Source: Sabellastarte sp. h YS-2021
Taxonomy: Eukaryota > Annelida > Polychaeta > Sabellida > Sabellidae
Direction: 5' to 3'
Length of the DNA stretch: 64,000 nt
NCBI GenBank assembly: GCA_964017235.1
Contig: OZ024931.1
Location: forward strand, 95,994,221 to 96,058,220
The notes below the pieces were generated by a model, which saw only the letters and a program-made list of their open reading frames with translations, searched no databases and was not told where the DNA came from. Positions 36,831-46,465 of this stretch are shown piece by piece. Both the position numbers and the translations under genes were made by a program. Each line of letters starts with the position of its first letter. The stretch's first letter is position 1.

Positions 36831-36905
36831 CGGTGGACCTGGTGGACCTCTCAGCTTCCATGGGGAAAACTCAGTCAGGGCATTTGGTATATCACCTGGT
36901 TCACC
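36831..36905 (-). CDS. Collagen exon with interrupted Gly-X-Y (GEPGDI...GPPGPP)
   Basis: A 75-bp exon on the minus strand. It begins GEPGDI and ends GPPGPP, with a 13-residue non-triplet stretch (PNALTEFSPWKLR) between. The acceptor is TGGTTTTACTTTCAG and the donor GTATGGATG. It starts on a whole glycine codon, in phase with the exon at 14978-15013. Interruptions are normal in basement-membrane and many invertebrate collagens but not in fibrillar ones. The donor is weaker than that of the other exon. It should precede the 14978 exon in the transcript, with a ~21.8-kb gap that may hold unseen exons. Confidence 0.5.
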
Positions 36906-37875
36906 CTGAAAGTAAAACCAAATTGCACATAACTGAACCATTGCCAGCAAGAAAGAATAAGGGCTCTGTGTCAGATGACTGTGTGATTTGAGTTTCAGAG
37001 TAAAAGTGATTGAAGAAAAGGACACAAAATTGTGCACAGAAAATTGTATTCAGAAGTTAAGTACCAAATTAACTGTTAAGGTGAAAAAAGTAGGTGGAAC
37101 ACATATTTAAACAAAATTCTGTAAATGCAATCAGTGTTCGACATTGGCGGTTATCTGGCTGCCCGAGACTGCGAATTTCATCTCCGGACCGAAAACGTTG
37201 TGCACTGCGTCGGTCCCGATGTCCAGAAACATTTAACATAAGATATATCCACGTGTATTGCTACGTTTTTCAACATATTAGAGGGGTTTAAAGCGGTAGC
37301 CATTATTGCAAACAAATATTGTCATCACATTTCTTATCTCTCTTCTAATTGGCCAACGTCCTCTACCACTGACCAATCAGACGATAGCTACTCAAAATGT
37401 AGCAGTGCTTTTCAGTGGTTTTTGTAACTCGTCTTCTGGACATGTTGTACAGGCAAAATAGTCAAAACAACTACTGACCAAATAAATTTGTTATTATTGG
37501 AAGCAACGACGTAATATTTCCTCATAGAAAAAGGTGAGAAAGACATGGATGTGAGTTTATTTGATTTGATACATCCAGCTAACAGTAATTCATGGCTAAT
37601 TATTGCGAAAATTAGGGTATTCTCACGAGATTTCAGTGCTTTTTGTCGAATTTTTTTAACTCATCTTCTGCACAGAGTACCACAGGCGAAACAGTTGAAA
37701 GAACTACTGACCAAAGAAATTCGTCTATAATCGGAGGAGACAAAATATATATTTCTTCAAAGAAATGCAGTTTATTTTATTTGATGAATCCAGATAACAG
37801 TAACAATAGCAGTAGCACCCAGCCATTAAGGCTTAGATGTGCTTTTAAAGTGAAATTTTAAAAAAAAAGACAAAA
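36906..37875. other. Intronic stretch: element-start fragment and an unexplained two-copy repeat
   Basis: 36955-37130 is a 5' fragment of the CAGCTG-class element (CTCTGTGTCAGATGACTGTG). 37130-37260 is comparatively GC-rich single-copy sequence. 37345-37390 has ATTGGCC and GACCAATCAG. 37405-37590 and 37632-37805 are two diverged direct copies about 227 bp apart (CAGTGCTTTT, ACTACTGACCAAA, TTTATTTGATTTGATACATC). No protein is recognised. Confidence 0.45.
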
Positions 37876-39900
37876 AATAGCATCAGAGATGCCTGTACCC
37901 CACAGCCTAGGGAAATATTTTCAACACCATGAGATATAGAAGTACTGTACCAGTACAAACTTCAGGATACTTTCAGAGCACTGTCAGTTATATAAAGGTC
38001 CAAACAATGTTTACATGGAGAAATAATGTTTAAAAGAAAGATAATGCGTATAAAGATGAAGTATTAAAACAAGATAATTCAATAACAAGATGACAGCATT
38101 AATCAGTAAACTAAAATTCAACACTCTTTATCTACATCTGCATGGCCGAATTATGGTTTAGATGGTTTGAATATTACCATGCATACAGAAGTGGTAATAC
38201 ATTTAATGAATGCTTATTGTGGTGTTGGAGCAAAATCTATGGCTCACTTAATAAAATTCTATCTCTTACAATGGGAAGTTATGAAAGTAAAATTCTTAAT
38301 AAATTCTAATATGACTTTTGCTTAATCTGCAGACCCAAAGGTGCAAGAAGATTTTAAAGGTCAAGGTCACTACGACAAGGTAAAAGGTCAAATTAAGGTC
38401 ACACCATGATAATATACACCTATAGCCCCTAACCAATGTCCCTACCAAGTATCAACTTCCTACACCTTACGGTTTCCGAGATATAGCCCTGACAAGATTT
38501 TATAGGTCAAGGTCACTATGGCAAGGTCAAAGGTCAAATCAAGGTCACACCATGATGCTGCACACCTACACCCCCTAACCAATGTCTCTACCAAATATCA
38601 ACTTCCTACACCTTACAGTTTCCGAGATATAGCCCAGACAAGATTTTATAGGTCAAGGTCACTACGGCAAGGCCAAATCAAGGTCAGATCATGACGTTGC
38701 ACAACTACACCCCCTAACCAATGTCCCTACCAAGTATCAACTTCCTACACCTTACGGTTTCCGAGATATAGCCCGGACAAGATTTTATAGGTCAAGGTCA
38801 CTATGGCAAGGTCAAAGGTCAAATCAAGGTCACACCATGACGTTGCACACCTACACCCGCTAACCAATATCCCTACCAATTATCAACTTCCTACACCTTA
38901 CGGTTTCTGAGATATAGTCCGGACAAGATTTTATAGGTCAAGGCCACTACGGCAAGGTCAAAGGTCAAATCAAGGTCAGACCATGACACTGCACACCTAC
39001 ACCCCCTAACAAATGTCCCTACCAAATATCAACTTCCTACACCTTACGGTTTCCGAGATATAGCCCGGACAAGATTTTATAGGTCAAGGTCACTACGGCA
39101 AGGTCAAATCAAGGTCACACCATGACGTTGCACACCTACACCCCCTAACCAATGTCCCTACCAAATATCAACTTCCCTACCAAATATCAACTTCCTACAC
39201 CTTACGGTTTCTGAGATATAGCCCGGACAAGATTTTATAGGTCAAGGTCACTACGGCAAGGTCAAAGGTCAAATCAAGGTCACACCATGATGTTGCACAC
39301 CTACACCCCCTAACCAATGTCCCTACCAAATATCAACTTCCTACACCTTACAGTTTCCGAGATATAGCCCGGACAACATTTTATAGGTCAAGGTCACTAC
39401 AGCAAGGTCAAAGGTCAAATCAAGGTCACACCATGACGTTGCACACCTACACCCCCTAACCAATATCCCCACCAAGTATCAACTTCCTACACCTTACGGT
39501 TTCCGAGATATAGCCCGGACAAGATTTTATAGGTCAAGGTCACTACGGCAAGGTCAAAGGTCAAATCAAGGTCAGACTATGACGCTGCACAACTACACCC
39601 CCTAACCAATGTCCCTACCAAGTATCAACTTCCTACACCTTAGAGTTTCCGAGATATAGCCCGGACAAGATTTTCAAACTCAAGGTCACTATGGCAAGGT
39701 CAAAGGTCAAATCAAGGTCAGAACATGACGTTGCACACCTACACCCCCTAACCAATGTCCCTACCAAGTATCAACTTCCTACACCTTACGGTTTCTGAGA
39801 TACAGCCCGGACAAACTATTTCCCGCCGCCCGCCCGCCCACCCATCCGGACACCATGGGTGAAAACAATACCCCGACAGCCCTTAAGGGCTGTGGAGTAA
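37876..39900 (+). mobile_element. Family C element, copy 4 (longest array)
   Basis: Subterminal word TACCCCACAGCC at 37896-37907, about ten monomers of ~146 bp from 38340 to 39790, CCCGCC-rich stretch and 3' hairpin around CAGCCCTTAAGGGCTGTGG, closing GAGTAA. At least seven monomers keep the uninterrupted AGGTCAAAGGTCA. Confidence 0.85.
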
Positions 39901-41564
39901 TAAAAACAGCATAAATTAATTTATTTGAACTAAACAAATTAAAGATAATTTAATTATTTATACAAACAAGATTTTATGCAATCCCTAATTGAAACTAAAT
40001 ATTCCAAAAAGTCTTGACGCAAAGCATGGCTCACATTTTTTCACAGTTGTCTCACCTTTTCAAGTGAAGGGAGACAGTCTGTCTCGCATTGAGTTTTGAT
40101 GAGAGTGAACAATGAGAGTCCATCCTCGAATTTGAAGTATTTGATCTTAAAGCAGAAATTATTGTTGGGAAATCCCACAGATTTCTGTGACCTCATGAAT
40201 ATTAATGAGTTGTCCATGAATGGTATTGTCATATATTACAGTTGTCATGGCTGGAAACACAGAACTTGTGGGATAAATATATCTAATCAACTAGATTGGG
40301 CCAACTCGGCGCCAACATATCCCCATACAGGTCATCACTCACGCAACATGTTTTGACTGGGTATTTTCCATGGGACCCCTTTTGTGTGATATAATCTTGA
40401 GGGAAAACATAATCAACCACTTATATAAGAACTTGAGTAATTCAATTTACAATATTTTTATTTTTCAAGCAAAATGGTATCCCCAGACGACGGATGTGAA
40501 TCCAGAAGTTTACCCACAAGAAATTTGCCCAATGCAAACTCTTTCCACAGGCACTTTGCCCACAACAATCTGACAGGGTAGCATGTTCACCCACAATAGA
40601 AATTTTTCTAACCACATAGACATTTTCATTTTTTATCAATCAATTAATCAATCCATCAATCAATACTCCATTTAGATAACTACTCAGGATATATAGTGTT
40701 GAAAGAGACACACATTAACTGAACTAAAGTTGCACTATATAAAGTATGTAAGTTGATTTCATTAGCATTTAATTCACTGTTGACAGATTTACATAGTACT
40801 ACAAAATGGAAACAATAAAAATACCAGAGGTGGCCAAAACCTTTGCAATGAAGAATGCATCTATACAAAAAAGGTTTCGAGAAAGTCCAACAGTCATTGA
40901 GAATATTATTACATTGTAACATTACACACTTATAATTCAATAACATAATAAGACGCTGGCCTGGTAGATATTGTACACTTATACTTCAATAAAACATTAA
41001 AAAGCTAATAATCTGGATATTATTTCATATTGTTATTTCATGCAAAGTTCCTCCCCTGTAAAAATGTGGTGGGCTAGGTCCTTTGTGGGCAAAGGTCCGA
41101 TTGGCAAGAGTCCTTGTGGGAAAGGGTCCACACACAAGTTTATCTGTTTCTATGTTTTAATATATTAGTGGATAGATGAAATATTATGAAACAAATATGC
41201 AATTAGATTTTGTTTTTTTTTCTTCATAATTTTACATGTATCCATCCAAGCCTTTTACAAAGTAAATTAAAGCTGGTTTCACAGTTTCATTCATCATACA
41301 TCAAACACTATTACTGAAGATCTAACACTACTATTACAGGAGATCTGCAACCCCACTGACCAGCCTGGTTCTTTGTTTCTCATTTGATATCATTTCAATA
41401 CCTTTGTTTATTTAGTGTAACTCAATAGCTGGAGGTCCCCAGAGGGGGGTGGGGGGACTACATTACCTAATATGACAAAAGGATGGAGTGATACTGCATA
41501 AATGGTAAGAGATAAACACTCTGGTATATATAAAAGGGGTAATAAAATACTCAGAAATCAACAA
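39901..41564. other. Low-copy stretch with a G-family 5' end
   Basis: 40291 begins CTAGATTGGGCCAACTCGG and contains CAACATATCCCCAT, the G-family 5' block. If the hAT-like insertion is removed, this could be the 5' end of the G element that finishes at 44980. No gene, no exon and no known domain is seen in the remainder. Confidence 0.5.
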
Positions 41565-41883
41565 CAGGGCGTCAAGTTACAAGTGGGTCTCGGAAAATAG
41601 GAATTTCGGGAGTTAAAAAATAGGAATAAAATAGGAATATAACTGAAAAAATATAGTGAAAATAGGAATCTTTTTTAACAAGATAGTCTCCTAACACCCC
41701 TATAGCCATCATGATGCACCACATTTCCCTTTATTTTGCACTTATCTTAGAACAATGGAAAAAATATAGTCAAAATAATACACGTGTATCTCAAGTAAGC
41801 ATCATACTTATTGAATTACATCCAAAAAGCTTATAAATACACATTATATAGAACTACATATGTACATGTAACTCAGTTCAAAA

Positions 41884-42831
41884 CTAGACCAAGGACCCAC
41901 AGATGCAAGATGTATCCACCGGAAAAGGCCAACTAACATAGTTTAGAAGAAAAACTGCATTTTTCAATAATAAGTTGAAAGCACTTTTAAGTTTGGCTAC
42001 CCTCATTTGATCTTGAAGCAGGGGCCCAAGGTCAAATGTGACCACATCGGAAGACTCACAGCCCATGATTTCCTATAGGTTGGTTTACCATCCCAAACCT
42101 CTAGGGCCAATAATAAGCAAATTATAAGCACTTTTAAGTTTGCCTAACCTTGTTTGACCTTGAAGAGGCAGCCCAAGGTCAAATCCGACCACAGCAGAAG
42201 ATTCGCAGCCCATGATTTCCTATAGGTTGGTTTGACATTCCAAACCTCTAGGACCAATAATAAGGGAGATATAAGCACTTTTCATGACTGAAAAGAAACG
42301 CCCGTGATGGCCATCGTTTTTCAAAATGAGGAAAAAAATATTTTTAATCAAGATTTTGTAATGATAAACATATCCAGCGAATTTGAGATTTCTACCTAGA
42401 ATTCCCTTTGTTCTAGAGGCCTGGAGGGCCAACAAAACTCCTTGCTGAAAGTCGAAAAACGCCCGTGGCAGCCATCTTGTTCTTCATTTATTTTTATTTA
42501 TTTTATTTATTTATTTGGGGTTTTACGTCGCTTTCAACACTGTACAGGTCATATCACGACGGGTAGTTGGAAGGGCAGAGGAAACCAGTACATACAGTTC
42601 GCTAGGGTTCTGTACTGTAAACTGCCGACCAACGGCAAGCAACTACCAGCTTTCCCACTTAAGGCCATGACAGGGATCTTGTTCTTCAAAATGAGGCCAA
42701 AAATATATTCCCAGCCAAGATTTTATGGATATGAATATAACCTGAAAATTTAAGAAATCTACCTACAATACCCTGGCCTCTAGAGGGGTAACAAGAAAAT
42801 CTCTACACACTGCTCTCCGGTGGATACAATC
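41884..42831 (+). mobile_element. Family A element, copy 2, with matched ends
   Basis: The 5' end is CTAGACCAAGGACCC with TGTATCCACCGG at 41911-41922. The 3' end has the exact 12-bp inverse CCGGTGGATACA at 42817-42828. Two A monomers and two CCATCTTG-type blocks lie between, with a SINE at 42487-42675. It is inserted inside the hAT-like element. Confidence 0.7.
42487..42675 (-). mobile_element. Mollusc-type SINE, copy 2
   Basis: Nearly the same body as 9330-9512 with a longer AAAT-rich tail (minus strand), flanked by a 13-bp duplication ATCTTGTTCTTCA (42474-42486 and 42676-42688). It interrupts a CCATCTTG block, which reads through cleanly when the SINE is ignored. Confidence 0.85.
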
Positions 42832-42836
42832 ATAAC

Positions 42837-42960
42837 TAGATTGATGCCAACATATCCCCAGACAGGTCATTTCTCATGCCAAAGGCATTCAGTGGGTATT
42901 TTTGCAGGACTCATTTTGTGAAATTCACAATTATAATAAACCATTTTTCATTTTTCAATG
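42837..42960 (+). mobile_element. G-family 5' fragment
   Basis: CTAGATTGATGCC start with ATATCCCCAG at 42852-42861. It begins a few bases after the A element end, inside the hAT-like element. It is truncated. Confidence 0.55.
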
Positions 42961-43156
42961 ATGCTGTAAAATTTATACTTCATTATGATTTGAGAAAATT
43001 AGTCATTTTCCATGTGATCAACAACATTTAGTGACTTAAAATACATTATCATCACCAAAAATAGGAAAAAATAGGCATTTTGCTGGAAAATAGGAATAAA
43101 TAGGAATTTGTTAAAAAATAGGAAATAATAGGAAAAAATAGGAACTTGACGCCCTG

Positions 43157-44980
43157 TAACAATGGTCCAGGCTATCTATTTAATAAACTTGCCCCCAAAA
43201 AGCTCAGTTAATCTTATGACCAATAAAAAAATCAAATATATAAATAAGGAATGTCCAACAGGAAAGTTATACCTCCAAATTTAAATATAAATTATTAAAC
43301 ACAAGAACAGATTTATAATAATAATTCAGAATTGAGAATTATAAATGTGTGATTATCAACTGAAATATGTTCATAACTGCAGGAGCTGTGTCAAAATTAA
43401 ATGAGGCAAATTGAATAATACTGGGCTAGTTAAGGATTAAAAATCAACTATTTTTACTACATGAAGCTATAATTTCATTAATAACAGTGTCCATTTTGCC
43501 TACTTTAAAATGTATAACCAGTTTCATTTTAAAAAGTTAAAAACTCAGCAAGCACAGGGATAAAAACACAAAAATAAGTTCTTAAAAGCCTAAGATAGCC
43601 ATAACATTATTAATATTCAAAATTTAAATAGATAGGCACTTCCTTTGAAAAGTTCAAAGATTTCAGCTCTATGAGCCACATAGTTCGACAGTTACAGGGC
43701 TTTAAAGTGGCACAATGTCCATAAATTGGGTCTCTGTGGGCATTTTAGAATTGTTAAAGTGACCTTAGTAATTAAACTACAGATCTGAAACTTTTTGGGG
43801 ACATAGATAACAAACAAAATTATATATAATACAGTTTAAGACTTGTCACACTTAGCATTTTCAACTAACGGCAAAATACAGAAAAAAATCATTAAAAAGG
43901 TCACTTGGCGGAGTGTCTATGATCCTCATACACAGGTTAAATGTCTACTAAAAGCCTTGATTTTCGGCACATGTACTAAAAAGAACATAATAATGTATTC
44001 CCAGATGGGATTTCAGCTCTATCAATCACATAGTTTAACAGTCACAGAGCTTAAAAGTGACAAAAAGTCCAAATATTGGGTCTCTGTGGGCTTTTTAAAG
44101 ACCTCAATGTGACCTTCAAATTAAAGCTTCAGACTTAAAATCTGTCACATACATAGATTACACATAGAATTTATATCTAATACAGTTTGAAACTTCTCAG
44201 ACTTACCATTTCCAAGTAACGGGGCAAAATATGTGAAAAATGTCTTAAAAGGGTCACTCGGGTGGGTGTTTATGGTCCTCATACAAAGGTTAAATGTCTA
44301 TTAAAGACCTAAATTTTAGGGCACATATAAAAATACATATTGATATATTCCCAGATGATATTTCACTTAGATGAGAGACATAGTTTGAAAGCTACAGTGC
44401 TTGAAACTGGCAAAAAGTCCATAAATTGGGTCTCTGTGGGCAATTTTGAGACCTTAAGTCGACCTTACAGGTAAACCTACAGCCTTTAAGTTTTTCACGT
44501 ACCAGGATTGCATATAAAAGTTATACCTAGTGCAGTTTGAGATTCATCAGAATTACCACTTCCAAATTAAAAATGTGTGAAAAATGTAGGAAAAATCCCT
44601 AAATGGGGTCTTTATGGGCCTCAAACACAATTTTCTCCTCAACTTAAAGTCTTGATTTTCGGCACATGTACTAAGGATATATTAATGTGTTCTCAGGTAA
44701 AATTTTAGCCAGATGAGCCTCATAGCTTGTGACCTAGAGGGCTCTAAGTGGCCAAAAGTCAAATTTTTGACCTTAAGGTGGCCATAAGTTCTTTATTATT
44801 GGGAGTTTGAGGTCACCTTAAAATAGGGATCTTCCTTTGGGCACTCTTAACATGTGTACCAAGTTTGAAAAAAAATACTGATCCGTTTTTGAGTTATTGC
44901 GTACACAAGGAAATTTCTACGGCAGCCGCGCGACAGACCTGAATCCAATATATCCCCCGACTTTCATCTGGGGATATAAT
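43157..44980 (+). mobile_element. Family G array and 3' hairpin (~348-bp monomer)
   Basis: Low-copy AT-rich sequence to about 43690, then repeats spaced about 348 bp (GGGTCTCTGTGGG near 43730, 44078 and 44427). The 3' block has CTTACCATTTCCAAGTAAC, GTGTACCAAGTTTGAAAA and TTTTTGAGTTATTGCG. It ends in a hairpin TATATCCCC (44949-44957) with GGGGATATA (44970-44978). CTGGGGATAT there is the exact inverse of the ATATCCCCAG found in G 5' blocks. Confidence 0.7.
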
Positions 44981-46290
44981 GAGACCATTGTACTGCCATA
45001 TTTTTGGATCAAATTGTGAAGGAGAGCTGTGGGAGGGTAAGCATAGGCAAAGAGACCCGACCAATTTATGTTCAGAGCATCTATGTATTAAGAATGTTGG
45101 TCTGAGGCTGGAGATACATTCAGTGGAACTTTGTGGTTTAGACGAGTGACAAATAGGTCACATGTGGGGTGAACTACTTTTGACAGATCTGTTTGAACAC
45201 CTGAGGAGGCAGTGACCTGTCAGTTTATTAGATCTGATTGCCCTGGAGAGTGAGTCAGCAATCACATTCAGGAACCCTGGAATGTGCCTGGCTCGCAGAG
45301 TTATTTTGGAATGATGGCACCTAGTCATGATTCTCCACAGGGGAGCGCACAACTCCGCCGTGTGAATTCCTCACTGTTTGTTTAAGTAGGCTACCACTGT
45401 TGAGTTGTCTGTAGCTTCCAACAAGGTTTGATTTTCACACTGGTCCGTGAACCTCTTCAGGGCCAGGAATACCGCCTTCAGCTAGAACATTTATGTGTAG
45501 CCTTCTTCCCGGCCAACCAAACCTTTTACTGAGTCTTGTTCTAAAGTGAGTGCCCAACGTACGTTTGAGACATTGGTACAGATTTGGAAATTGTGGTCAT
45601 AGGAATAAATGTCTGAGCCTTTCATCAAGTTAACGGGGTTTCGCCACCACTGAAAAAGTAAGTGACCAAGGAAGCAAGATGTTCAGTGACTGAGGATATC
45701 TCCAGTTTTGAGATGTCACTAAAAAGATCTCATGAGACGATGACCCTCTGGTACCATCATCTCCATGGAGGCGAGCAACCCATTTAGCGACATCAAACAT
45801 ATTGAATTCAAAGCAATCTTTCAGTTTTTTTTTTGGTAAGGATCAAATTCATCCCTCCCGAATTGGTTTTACAAGTGCCAAATCTAAAAGGAATTTGTAC
45901 CCCACAAATGAACACCTGAGTTGGTGCTAGTTCTGATTTCTCTTGATTAACTATCATCCCAAAGGACTGGTTAGTTTCACCATGATCTGTGCGTTCAGTT
46001 GTACCTCTTCTTGAGATTGGGCCTTGATGAGCCAAGGTCTAGGTACTGGTGAAATCTGACTCCCCTGGAGAGAGCCATAAAATTCACTTCTTTCACAATC
46101 AATGTGAAGACCTGTGGGGCCATAGCTAACCCAAAGGCCAGAGAGGTGAATGGAGACCTGTGACTGAACCAAAGATACTTCCCTGAAGCTGGGTGGAAGG
46201 GGCTGTAAAGATAGGGATCTCAGAGGTTAATCAATGATACCCATTCCCCTTGAACCAGAGAAGCCCTGATGGACTCTGGTGGTTCCAAAG
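44981..46290 (-). mobile_element. DIRS-like element, copy 3, RT/RNase H remnant
   Basis: Only part of the polymerase region remains, recognised by ITLRARHIPGFLNVIADSLS and by the RNase H and RT stretches upstream of it on the minus strand. No terminal repeats are seen. It is heavily broken, the oldest of the three copies, and diverged from both others. Confidence 0.7.
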
Positions 46291-46465
46291 TATTTGACAA
46301 AATGCTCTACATTCAATAGTTTTGTAGTTACAAGTGATTTGCTCAAAGCTAAACTATCAAAGTAGCTATGGAGCAACAGCTCTGAAAATTTGCCATAACA
46401 CAGAACATGAAAAAGTACATGAACAACAAATTTCAGTGAAGCATTGTAACTGTAAAGGTTATAAA
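46291..46465. repeat. Family B variant fragment
   Basis: One partial monomer (TTTGACAAAATGCTCTACATTC, GTGATTTGCTCAAAG, ACACAGAACATGAAAAAGTA), closest to the 19320-20302 subfamily. Confidence 0.6.

Larger units (their letters stand above)
41565..43156. mobile_element. hAT-like non-autonomous DNA transposon
   Basis: Terminal inverted repeats CAGGGCGTCAAGTT (41565) and AACTTGACGCCCTG (ends 43156), starting CAGGG as hAT elements often do. Both subterminal regions are packed with AAAATAGGAA words, in opposite orientation at the two ends. The interior carries an A element with a SINE in it, and a G 5' fragment. No transposase frame is visible. A clean 8-bp target duplication was not found, so the superfamily is tentative. 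Confidence 0.6.

Noticed and set aside
14281-39900. Regular ~146-bp spacing of conserved blocks suggestive of a CRISPR-like array
   Set aside because: Eukaryotic context, spacers are as conserved as the repeats, and the arrays have transposon ends.
41423-41455. GGAGGTCCCCAGAGGGGGG as a plus-strand collagen exon
   Set aside because: No acceptor or donor and no sustained Gly-X-Y pattern. Wrong strand relative to the two good exons.
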